Shown here: positions 54,607-64,000 of the stretch, in pieces | Position numbering within the stretch: position 1 is the first letter of the stretch | How the letters are laid out: every line of letters begins with the position of its first letter | From: Euglena gracilis | Taxonomy: Eukaryota > Euglenida > Euglenophyceae > Euglenales | DNA: 64,000 bases | Direction: 5' to 3' | Assembly (NCBI GenBank): GCA_039621445.1 | Contig: CP154956.1 | Location: 7,900,584-7,964,583, forward strand | Program-made: the position numbers and the translations under genes | Notes under the pieces: model-generated | Databases searched by the model: none | Seen by the model: the letters and a program-made list of their open reading frames with translations, nothing else | Told to the model about the DNA's origin: nothing

Positions 54607-55003
54607 TGTGTACCAGGCACGATCCCAGTTCTGTGGTTCGCCATAGAACTGCTCATCCACAATCTGAATGCTGTGCATAGTCTCAGAATTAGGATTGTGG
54701 CAGAGCCTAGGGATAATCGTGATCACGATCACGTGTGATCACGTGACCTCCTCTCTGCAGGTGGTATTCTTTCTACCTTCAAGTTTTCAAGTTTGATATC
54801 TGCAAACAAGTCCTAAAAGGACAGCCAAGAACTTGGCATTGATTTCCGTAGCCCATAGGGCTTCTCCCCTAGTCTTGTGCTCTGCCTCTTAATTGGGGAA
54901 AAGGGCAATACAACTTTTATATTTATTTTATATTTTTCCTGTTACTCCTACTTATATCCTTTTCTGCGCACCAAAGGGCGAAAGCGATAAGGTAGGACGT
55001 ACA
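54607..55003 (+). repeat. Copy 4 5' LTR
   Basis: 397 bp. Its 3' half matches X closely (AAGGGCAATACA, TTTATATTTATTTTATATTT). It contains an inverted repeat run GTGATCACGATCACGTGTGA near 54719. Confidence 0.85.
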
Positions 55004-55255
55004 CTTGGTAGCAGTTTAGGTTTTTTCGATCCTTTTGACCGCAAACGGTCGTGTGGTGCCCCGCCTATAGGCGACTACAGGCACTGCAAGCCGTTTACGG
55101 CCAAAGCCGTACGCACGGACACGTCCTCTGACGGTTCGCAGTATACGCTGCTTCAAACCTCAGAGTTCGGGTCTCTGCTTACTTTTTATGCTATCGCCTC
55201 TTTTTGCACTTGTTTCTGCATTTTACCCCACAATCTACACTTGGTTTTTGCGTTT
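55004..55255 (+). promoter_or_regulatory. Copy 4 PBS and leader
   Basis: CT then TGGTAGCAG at 55006, with TTCGATCC 18 nt later (T-arm complement). A single PBS here. The leader has small hairpins: GACCG/CGGTC (55038-55051) and GCCG/CGGC (55091-55102). It resumes after T2 at 56927. Confidence 0.7.
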
Positions 55256-56926
55256 TGCAAGTTGGGGGATGGTCCGGTAGGTCCAGATAATTTCACCACA
55301 TTAGACTTCTGGCCAATTCCAACTTTTCAGCCTTCAGGGGTCTTCTTCCCAAACTTCCCCACACAGCACCCCAGAAGACAAGACTTGATACTTGGAATCC
55401 AGTTCAGAGTCCCACGCAAACTTGTACACTGTTTGCCAGCTTGCCTGTGAAAAATGTAATTCCCCAAAATCTCTGTGAGACAATGCTTAATTTCTGCTGG
55501 CATCTCTTACCAAAATAAATCTCAAATCTGGCCCGCGCTCACACCCACCTTCCCAAAAACAATTGCCAGGCAATTGTCCAAAACGGAAGTAAAAAAATGA
55601 GCGGGCCGGAGATAAAAATTCAACACACAGCACACACACACGCAGCAGCGACATGGAAGAGTGACGAATGGCGGTTCTCGAATTTAAATGGCCAAATCTT
55701 CGAATCCACAGATAATCGTAAACATGTCCAAATCCACAGATAAATACCATGTGGGGCCCGCCTACCTCCACCCCAGCCTTTCCACCTTAGATAGCCATGT
55801 CGTACGACCTACCCCGTACAACATGACCCCCCATGGGGTCCCGCCGGGGCTTCGGCGACCCCCGCCGAGCCAAACCGGAGCAGAGCCCCCTTGAAGCGGC
55901 CCAGCACCGAACGGGGAGGCAGCACACACCACAGCCATCACAGCAGCAACAGGTTGACGAACTGGAAGATGATCACCAGATGTGCATTTATAGGGCTGTT
56001 GCACAACCCTGATCACTGTTTTTTACGAGGTCAGGCTCCTCGCGCCGAAATCTCCAGGGGGAACTCGACAAATGACGTTGAAACTTGACATCTTGAACTT
56101 GGGAACTTGAAATCTTGGACATAACACCTTGGCTCCTCCACAGATTGACCTTGGGAACTTGAAATCTTTGAAATGATGACAGAACTCCTTCACAGATTGA
56201 CCTTGGGAAATTGAAATCTTGACATGACAACTTTCTTCCACCACAGATTCCTTGGGATCTTGAAATTGAACTTGACATCTTGACTTGAACTTGACCCTGA
56301 AATGACATCTTGACAGACATTGTGGAGATTGAGATAGATTATTGATGATGATGGCGGGCTGTGATTGACATTCGTCTGTCCTTCAGCCCAGGCTCCAACC
56401 AAGACCCACAGCAGCACCAACTCCAGGATCACCCGCTGCTACCTTGATCTGGAGAGTTGATCATGGTGGCCCAACACAGCATCTCACTGTGTGCCAACTG
56501 ATGCCTTCCTCTGCCTTGTCCCCCTTCTGCTGCTGAGCTGGCCTGCCACCTCCATGCCCTTTCACTTCTGAGTGTCCCCCGGCTCCACAGGTACGTTTGT
56601 ACGGGGCTTTTCTGCACTGCAAATCTCATACAAGTTTGTGCAAGTTGAGGGATGGTCCAGTGTGTCCAGATAATTTCACCACATTAGACTTCTGGCCAAT
56701 TCCAACTTTTCAGCCTTCAGGGGTCTTCTTCCCAAACTTCCCCACACAGCACCCCAGAAGACAAGACTTGATACTTGGAATCCAGTTCAGAGTCCCACGC
56801 AAACTTGTACACTGTTTGCCAGCTTGCCTGTGAAAAATGTAATTCCCCGAAATCTCTGTGAGGCAATGCTTAATTTCTGCTGGCATCTCTTACCAAAATA
56901 AATCTCAAATCTGGCCCGCGCTCACA
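55256..56926 (-). mobile_element. T2: 1.67-kb non-autonomous LTR element
   Basis: LTRs 55256-55543 and 56639-56926, both 288 bp with about 6 differences. Flanked by GTTT (55252-55255 and 56927-56930). On the minus strand it runs TGTGAGCG...AACTTGCA, an interior of about 1.1 kb without ORFs, a purine tract GGGAAGGTGGG, then the LTR. The interior has an imperfect tandem repeat built on GACCTTGGGAACTTGAAATC (about 56040-56330). The sequence after the 5' LTR (CAAACTTGTATG) does not start with TGG, so its priming is unclear. Size and structure are those of a TRIM. Confidence 0.85.
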
Positions 56927-56941
56927 GTTTTTGCCTTAAAA

Positions 56942-59900
56942 ATGCAGAGCACAACTCCCATCGACTACGCTGCATTGATTGGTTCACTTCGTGGACTTGA
57001 ATATGCAGCATCATTGACCAGCTCTATTGAGCATTCACAACCCCATAGGGGTAATCAAGCATTGATTCATTCCAAAGGTAATCCTCCTTCCCCGCGTGTG
57101 TCACACCTATCGGTGTCTGTGTCGAGTAATCCTTCCCCCGCCCAATGGGCATCCCCACACCTATCGGTGTCAAGCTCTACAGAGCAACCCCATGCCCAAC
57201 AGGCACAACCCCTTTTGTTGGAAAGCCGATCGGCTAACACCCATCCCCCCCAGCGAGATCTCGCACTGGTGCCGATAGGCACATTTGAGTCTGAGGCGGA
57301 TACGCCACGGCAAATTTTTGTTGAGGGTGGGTTAGAAACACCATGTTTCTTTCAGCCCCCCCCCCCCCCTATGCTTCCCCCCACAAGTCCGATTGGACAA
57401 TTGCCCGCACCACCCGATACGGGTTCTTTTCCGGCATTGCCATGGCATCCGGAGATGCGTTTAACAGTTCCGGCTTATACAAGTCCCACAGAGTCCATGA
57501 GCAGTGATGCGGAAGAGTTGGAAAATATTTCCCCTCAACCCATCACCGTGATTCAGCGCATAGTCGCAAATCTTCCAGTGGACCACCCGCTAACGCGGCA
57601 AATTTCCCATGTCCACACTTGTGTAGCGGATTGCGCTATGACACTTAACAAGGTTTTGGATTTTGATGAAAACAACCAAAAGGTTGTAGAACACAAGCTG
57701 AATTACCTTTGGAGTTATGTGCGTGATGTTGGTCAATATTGCCAAACAAACTTTCAATCCACCAATGTGGACCTCGCAACTTTGCGTCAATGTTTAGACA
57801 CACATTTGCAGGCATATTTGCCACAACACTTCCAAAAAGTGAGTGAAGCCATGTGTGAAACACAATCCCGCAATGATGCGATTTTCTCCAACATGCAACA
57901 TAGTTTGCAAGCTTTGTCCCATTAATTGGAGCCAATTACGGCAATTTTTCCACAATTGCAGCAAACGTTGCATGAGCCCCCCATCAAAAATCCCGATTTG
58001 GGACAATTTATTACCATGGAGCAATTCTCCACACTAGCAACCGCATTTCAGGAAGCGCAACAGCACGTTTTCCAGTTGAGCGGTGATTCCGCGAATTTTG
58101 CCCACTTTTATGCCCAAGCCAACGAACGTTTTGCCTCCCGCACGTATGTGCAACAATTGGAGGAAAGACTTTCCTGATTGGAGCAGAAATCTTGCCATTG
58201 TGGTAGATTCCCGCTGAAATTGCAAGTTTTCACACCCAAATCGCGAATATCGCGAGTAGGATTGAGAATTTGCAACAACAGTGGCAAAATGACACAATGG
58301 AATTCCGAACCGCAATCGCGGATCTGCAAAACCGCAATGCGGTAACCCGTGCACCAACACCGGATATTAGCGGACTCAAGGCCACCATGTCCGATTTGCA
58401 CAAACAGTTACAACAGGATGTTGGTAACATTGAAGCCTCATTGGCTAAGTTGCACACCCGCTATGCGGAAGTAGCTGGTAGGATCCCGGATGTTACCGGA
58501 ATTCACACCGCGATAGCGGATTTGCACAAACGCAAGCAAGAAATGAGCACAAAAATGCTTCAGGTGCAATCACCACCCCAAGGCACATTGCCGTTACCAA
58601 CATCTACCCCCACACTCCCAAAAACACACTTGGACAAGGTTTGCGCTGAAATGCGCACAGAAAATCACCAAATCATGCAAGGATTTTGTGACAGTCTTAT
58701 GAACACCGAGAAAACCGTGAAACAGGATGTCACAAAACTGCAAAGTGACATTACCGCGCTATCCGCGCAAGTTTCTGTCTTGATGGAACAGCCAATGGCT
58801 GAAAAAGTCAAAAGTCCGCATTCGGACCACCCCACCAAGCCATCTCCACAATTGGAGGCCATTTCCAGTGCGATGCGCACTTTGGTGACAAGAGTACAGG
58901 AATTGGACACTGGGTTTGGTGCAATTTCGCACGATTTTCAGTCAATTTCTGACAAAATCCCGCTTTTGGATGAGCTACCCTCATACCGTAGGCGGATTAA
59001 GCGTTTGCAGGAGGATGTGGGTCGGATAACCGACAATTGGCAGGTTGTTGACCATTTGGAGCAAAGTGTGCATGAATTTGCAACAAATTTGGACCAAATT
59101 CACGCACAAATGCGTTCCATACACCAAAACCCGCAATCGGGTATGGTTGGCACACTTGCCGCATCTTCCAGTTCTAAAAGCGCTATTCGCGCACCAATTC
59201 CCGAGTCCACAGGCACATTGCCACCAAATCGCGTTTCCGCTCATGCGGTGGTTCCCCCACTAGCATTACCGGTCCCAATGGACGAGTTTTCGGATGATGA
59301 GTCAGGTTTTCAAGCGAAAACCAGACCCACCCCCCTCTTAAATAAAGAGATTCGGGAATCCGAACTTATTCGTGGTATGATCCGCACCCCTACACCGGGT
59401 ATTGGTCATACCTCCTAAATTCGCTTAGTAGCACCAATGGTGCAACCATGTGATACCTCACCCCCACAGGCGCAACCGCATCACCATTCGCGCAATCGCG
59501 ATTCCCCAAATGTGCATGGTACCTATGGTACACTAAGTGGTATGTTCCATGCGCAATCGCAAAACAACCCGAACAATACCCTTGGTGCAACCACCGGAGT
59601 ACCCGCACATGGTGCGAATTCGCGCCCGGGTCCACACCCCTGGAATACCACCGAAGGGCCACGGGTTTCTCAGAAAGATTTCAAAGGCACCATCGCGATA
59701 GCGAACAAGGTGAAGCCCCAATGGGACGGTGACCCCACCACATGGAAACAATGTTTCCGCGATTGGGAATATTACTGGGATTTGAAGGGACCCACCCAAG
59801 ATGACAACCCGGAGGTAATCAAGATGGAATTCATCGATTGCCTCCCCAGAGATGAAAAAGAACGCGCCAGACAATTGGTCATTGGCAGGCGCATTTCTTT

Positions 59901-61100
59901 TGAAGAATTGGTCGAGCAATATGCTTCTTCATGCTCCAGTTTTGTTTCCAGAATCAGTCTGGAAAACAAATGGCGCCAATTCACCCCCCCCCCCCGGACC
60001 GCAAATGGAAGTCAATAGACTTGTGGTACTCCAAGTGGCTTGCATTAGCAGCCGAGGTTGATGAGTTAGGGAAAAAGCAAATCAAAGAACAGTTTGATGC
60101 GGTATTACTGCGCTATATCCCCAAACTCATCAAGGAAATTCACCGCGAGGAACTCGCGGGACACATTTTGACTCTCAATGAGAGATGGAATTATATTTCC
60201 AAACAAATGAAGTTATCACAACTTCTGGGACAGATTGAATCGGCATATCACCACCACCCTACCGCGGGTGTACCCACCGGTTCAGTCCATGCAGTCCAAA
60301 GGACTACACCCCCAAAATCACCAAAATCACCATCCAGTGATTCCAAAACGCGTTATCCGCGCTCAAACCCCAAATCCCCGACACGGGAATCAAAACCGCG
60401 CTATTCGCGCTCTTCTGACCAAGTTTCGGACAAAGTGTGCTTTTTGTGTAATCAACCGGGACGTATGTCTCGCGAATGTCCGAACCCCCAAGCGCGAAAG
60501 CGCAGTAAGAGCCCCCGAGGATCCCTCTCTTCCTGGAGTTCGCGTTCCTCACGATCTGCGCATTCGCAGCGGTCGGGATACCGATCGGGTGATGGAAGAC
60601 CGCGTTCCCGTTCACCCCACCGCATTAGCGGACGTGGTTTCGTATCGCGTGGTCGGTCCCCCCGCCCCCCTACCCGCAATCGGGATGCCACTCGCGATTC
60701 TTCGCGATCTCGGTCGCGAAGTGGGTCATCCTCTTCGCGATCCGACCGCGGTCGAGCGGATAACCGCTCCCCGCGTCGCTATGATGCCAAAAGGCAATCG
60801 CAATCGCGAACCCGTTGTTCCCTTTGTGGGTCTAAAGACCACCATTCATCTAAGTGCCCCCGATCCCGTTCTCCCCGCCCTGGCCATGGTCATCACGATT
60901 CCAATCGCGGTTCTGCCAATAGGCAGCGGGTTGGTTTCAAAATATCCTCTATCGAGGAAAAAGACCTGGCTTTGGGCAGGGAGGGGGATGAGAGCACCGA
61001 GGATGAGTTGGTGGAAGACAGGAATGCCATTCGCGCGATACGCGCAATTTATTCTAGGAAGTCCACCATAGGCCAAAAGGCCGACTCCGATATGGAGTAG
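56942..61100 (+). pseudogene. Copy 4 Gag pseudogene
   Basis: Start ATG 56942 (MQSTTPIDYAALIGSLRGLE). ETPCFFQPPPP at about 57325. In-frame stops at 57923-57925, 58175-58177 and 59416-59418; frameshifts between 58177 and 58270 and at a C10 run near 59990. Capsid-like region: DPTTWKQCFRDWEYYWDLKG. CCHC1 near 60436-60480 reads CFLCNQPGRMSREC, with the zinc-binding His changed to Arg. CCHC2 (CSLCGSKDHHSSKC, 60817-60860) is intact. Between them is an Arg/Ser-rich linker (SRDSSRSRSRSGSSSSRSDR-like). The C-terminus ends KADSDME, UAG. It is the most diverged gag of the four. Confidence 0.85.
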
Positions 61101-61136
61101 GGGAGCCCGAGGTCTGAGGGCACGGACCTCTGGGCT
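61098..61136 (+). promoter_or_regulatory. Gag UAG with hairpin (copy 4)
   Basis: UAG 61098-61100, GGG, hairpin 61104-61136. AGGTCTG pairs with CGGACCT through one G-U in place of a G-C of the other copies. TGCCC follows about 35 nt later, as in copies 2 and 3. Confidence 0.65.
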
Positions 61137-61827
61137 GATGAACAGATGGAGGTAGGAACTGATCACCCCTGCCCCCCCTGCCCATCGGTCTTTTTGTCGG
61201 TGCCCGGATAATTTTCGGGTCCCCCACTCCCCGCACCAAATTTTTGCTTGGAATGTTGAGCAAAGTAAGCCAAGGGTCATGGATCAGTTGGCGCAACAAC
61301 AATTTTACACCCGACCCTTCGCTTTGCGTACCCCCCATGGAACTTTTGGTCCAAGCGAAAATCAAAACTCAAAATTTCCGTGCACAAGCCAAAATTTTAG
61401 TCGACACAGGGTGTCGAATTCCCCTTCTTTTCCGCAAAGGACTTATACCCACCCCCCTCTTGGTTCATGCCAAGAATACATCAAAATTATGACCGCTGAC
61501 AACAGCCCCATGTGCGGTGGTGACTTGGGATACATTATGGACATAGTCCTCCCAATTATCCCGAAGCACCACACACACCCCCCACAATTCCAAAATTTTC
61601 TGGGTACTTGGGCGTTCGAGGCGAATATCGCCGGGTCAGATTTTCATACTCGGTTTTCCGTTCCTCCGGCAACACCGATTGGTGGTGGATTGTCCTTCGC
61701 ACGGTTTGCGCACTACCCCCCGCACACACACCACACCCCCGAACTTGTTCCCCGTGACATCCCCCAGGATGTCCCCCCGCATTTCGACAACTTTTTCCAC
61801 AACCGAAAACACCGTCTCCTACCCTAG
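61101..61827 (+). pseudogene. Copy 4 protease
   Basis: RAQAKILVDTGCRIPLLFRK shows the DTG at about 61411. The frame closes at 61492 and the domain continues in another (MCGGDLGYIMDIVLPIIPKH) to NIAGSDFHTRF, where other copies have GSDLILGY. At least two frameshifts. Immediately after gag the readthrough frame meets TAA near 61208 because of a 1-nt indel relative to copy 3. Confidence 0.8.
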
Positions 61828-63343
61828 GGGTAAAGAGAAAGCTGCCCCCCTACCCACCGCACTTTTACCGCCCGTTTCCCATGCGGTAGGGAAAGCCAGT
61901 AGCTTAACCCCGCACGTTTTGCTGGGTTTCCAGGCGAAAGCCCAAAGGCCTGAAGTTATAACGGTGTCGAGCAGCCGCGCAGCTGCACAACGTTTTCGTT
62001 TTCCACCGGGTGTGTCGATTTCAGACACCCCTGTACACCCCACAGCAGCTACCCCAACAGACACCAACTTATGCACTGACTCCCACAGAAACGCGCACCA
62101 CATGCACCAACCCTCCTACCAATGCGCGCACTGTCGGAGAATTTCCGCTTACCATGATTTTGATTGTGGATGTCTAGTTGAAACTTCAAAACTAATCCGA
62201 TTGGATCCCGCAACCAGGAATTTCGCCCCCCCTTCATCTGGTAGTGGTACCTCTACACTTGGTACGGGTTTAATATATAACCAAAAAGTACACAGCCTTG
62301 GTACCATGGGTGATACACCCATCAGTTCACTTGGAAATTATTCACAGCTCACAAATCCACTTGGCAGTTTTTCGCAATTCGCGAAAGTGAATCAAGCACT
62401 ACAGTGCAAAGGCATAGCCTCTCTCTTCGGATTTGCGCATAGCGCTCCCTATGCGCCTATGGCGCTCTCTAACACCCCCGCGCATATCGCGCTTCCCTCA
62501 CATAGTGCGAATCCGGCGCATATCGCGCATTCCGCGCTATCGTGCATCACCGATGATTGGGTATATGCCCAACCCACCAATGCCCCTCCTGGATCGAGTC
62601 CTATGGACATGTGTGTGGATGATTCACAATTTCGTTGTTCTGTGTTACAGCGTGTTCCCCCCCTTCAGGATGTTGAGCAGATCTCGAAGTACAGCAAGGA
62701 TACCTGGAATGCTTTTCAATTTGATCAATATCGAATTTTGAAACATTGGTTTTCAAAAATCGCCGATACGGCGGATTCCTTTGATTTGACCTTAGAAATT
62801 GATCCATTCTCCTCCAACGCGCATTCGCAATTACCGCGACATTGGTCGCAACATTCTAACGCTTTTGATAAGTTTTTGGGAGACACGATCCTATGGATGC
62901 ATCCCCCCCTGAAACTTATCCCGCTTGTTGTAGATAAAATTTTCCAGGATCAAGCGCGAGGCGCATTACTTGTTCCTGTGAATCCCGAAGCGGAATGGTT
63001 TCAAAATTTGACTTATGTCACGTTTTATTGGTGGGACCTACCAAACGATGTTCCTCTATTCGAGGATTTCCGTGGAGTGGTATTACCACCTTTTCAAGAA
63101 ATCATTTTCCGTGTACGTTTCTTTGATGCTTTCCATGTTTCACAAGCTCCACCCCTGAATGTTAGTGTGTCGGATCATACCGACTATGTGGGAGCCGAAA
63201 CGGCTTTTGTCCATAATGCCGATAGGCATCACCGTTCGGAACCCCCTATGGTCGATATGACCCATCAGCAGGTTTCTGCTGTCATTGAAAGTGCAGGACA
63301 GCATCCCAAATCAGCAGAATTTTGTACGCACATCAGTCGCTAA
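61679..63343 (+). pseudogene. Copy 4 protease-RT insert with methyltransferase-like domain
   Basis: A 554-codon open stretch ending at TAA 63341-63343. Cys cluster YQCAHCRRISAYHDFDCGCL near 62118-62175. Methyltransferase-like core: SFDLTLEIDPFSSNAHSQLP, RHWSQHSNAFDKFLGDTILW, MHPPLKLIPLVVDKIFQDQA. The order of parts is the same as in copy 3, so the insert is a family trait and not a one-off. The linker here differs strongly from copy 3 and includes a run of short GCGC-type hairpins (62430-62540). Confidence 0.65.
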
Positions 63344-63930
63344 TTTTCTGGTGTTTTGGAAAACCCTGTTTACGCTTGCGATATAGATCCCGCTATTCGC
63401 GGACCTTTTGGAGTGTGTAAGATCGAGCTTAAGGTAGGCGCAAAGCCAATGCATCGGAAATTTTTCCGTTGTTCCGGAGAAAGAGAGATAGTTCTCAATG
63501 AAGTGATTGAAAAGCTCATAGAGTGGAAGTGGATCATCCCTTCCAAGAGCGAATGGACCTCCCAAGCTTTTGTGGTCCCTAAGCCCCCAGACCCATCAGG
63601 TCAGAAAAAGTGGAGGCTGGTACTGGATTATCGGTACTTAAACTCGCAAACTAAGGATGACCCATTCCCGCTACCTCTAATAGAGGATCTCATCACAAAG
63701 CAAGCGGATAACCGCTTGTGGTCAATTTTCGACCTGGAGGATGGTTTCCACCAAATGCATCTGGATCCCGATTCGCAAGCCTATACGGCTTTTGTAACAT
63801 CCAAAGGTGTTTACCAATAGACGGTTTTACCAATGGGTGTTAAGAATGGACCAACAATGTTTCAGCGCATGATCCAATGGGTCTTACGGGACTTACCGTT
63901 TGCGCTGGTATACATTGATGATGTTTTGGT
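63344..63930 (+). pseudogene. Copy 4 reverse transcriptase, cut by gap
   Basis: Fingers to motif C: SEWTSQAFVVPKPPDPSGQK, FDLEDGFHQMHLDPDSQAYT, then TAG at 63818-63820 where copy 3 has Trp (YQWTVLPMGV), then PMGVKNGPTMFQRMIQWVL and YIDDVL at about 63910-63930. Two stops in all; the active-site Asp residues are retained. Confidence 0.85.
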
Positions 63931-63994
63931 NNNNNNNNNNNNNNNNNNNNNNNNNNNNNNNNNNNNNNNNNNNNNNNNNNNNNNNNNNNNNNNN
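63931..63994. other. Assembly gap
   Basis: 64 N. The six bases after it (CTCGTG) cannot be placed, so the rest of copy 4 is unknown. Confidence 1.
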
Positions 63995-64000
63995 CTCGTG

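Larger units (their letters stand above)
54607..64000 (+). mobile_element. F1 copy 4, 5' part, running into a sequence gap
   Basis: LTR 54607-55003 (TGTGTACCAGGCAC to GACGTACA), one PBS, a leader split by T2, gag from ATG 56942 to UAG 61098-61100, hairpin, protease, methyltransferase-like insert, RT up to YIDD at about 63918, then N. The LTR groups with element X. Gag carries three stops and two frameshifts, and pol at least two frameshifts and two stops. Confidence 0.88.

Noticed and set aside
1-64000. Dinoflagellate spliced-leader relics (CCATTTTGGCTCAAG)
   Set aside because: I looked for them to support the organism guess and found none; the guess stays weak.
1-64000. Land-plant origin
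   Set aside because: The PBS matches an initiator tRNA ending CTGCTA-CCA rather than the plant TGATA-CCA, in every F1 copy and in F2.

Overview
This 64-kb window looks like repeat-filled nuclear DNA from a large eukaryotic genome. I found no host gene, rRNA, CRISPR or bacterial-type operon. Nearly everything is a retroelement, several nested in one another. The organism is uncertain. A dinoflagellate or similar large-genome alga is my best guess, from the style of the LINE reverse transcriptase (CFDSLPWWAVF, NGLAQGCPASP) and the Gly-Lys-rich tracts in retroelement proteins. The LTR primer-binding sites (TGGTAGCAGA) fit an initiator-Met tRNA ending TCTGCTA-CCA rather than the land-plant TCTGATA-CCA.

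Layout. (1) 1-17830, plus strand: copy 1 of a Ty3-type family (F1). It lacks pol and is split at 4428/16785 by a 12.4-kb GC-rich chromovirus (F2, minus strand, 4429-16784). F2 itself carries a tRNA-derived SINE-like sequence. (2) 17831-17952: an F1 leader follows the copy-1 LTR. It is cut by the LTR end of another F1-type element (X, 17953-18956), which is cut by a small non-autonomous LTR element (T1, 18957 to about 20250). (3) 20457-27964, minus strand: F1 copy 2, also without pol, with 306-bp LTRs differing at one site and a 7-bp target duplication. (4) 27972-34190: unassigned DNA, a decayed LINE (about 29056-32275) and G-rich repeats. (5) 34190-54030: a minisatellite of roughly 62-bp units, split by F1 copy 3 (35165-51951, minus strand), a 16.8-kb near-complete element with 426-bp LTRs and a 7-bp target duplication. 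(6) 54607-64000, plus strand: F1 copy 4, with a second small LTR element (T2, 55256-56926) in its leader, running into an N gap at 63931.

How the parts work together. Copy 3 shows the full F1 plan: LTR, doubled PBS, a very long Gag (coiled coil, capsid-like region, two CCHC knuckles around an Arg/Ser-rich linker), a UAG stop followed 3 nt later by a strong hairpin, then in-frame pol (protease, methyltransferase-like domain, RT, RNase H, integrase with chromodomain), then a third ORF of about 1,700 codons in the env position with no membrane features. Copies 1 and 2 keep LTRs, gag and only the end of ORF3, so they look like defective derivatives moved in trans by copies like copy 3. The points I think most deserve checking are the UAG/pseudoknot junction, the methyltransferase-like insert before RT, the giant third ORF, and the many short hairpins through the F1 sequence. 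At two aligned sites these hairpins persist with different stem sequences in all four copies.
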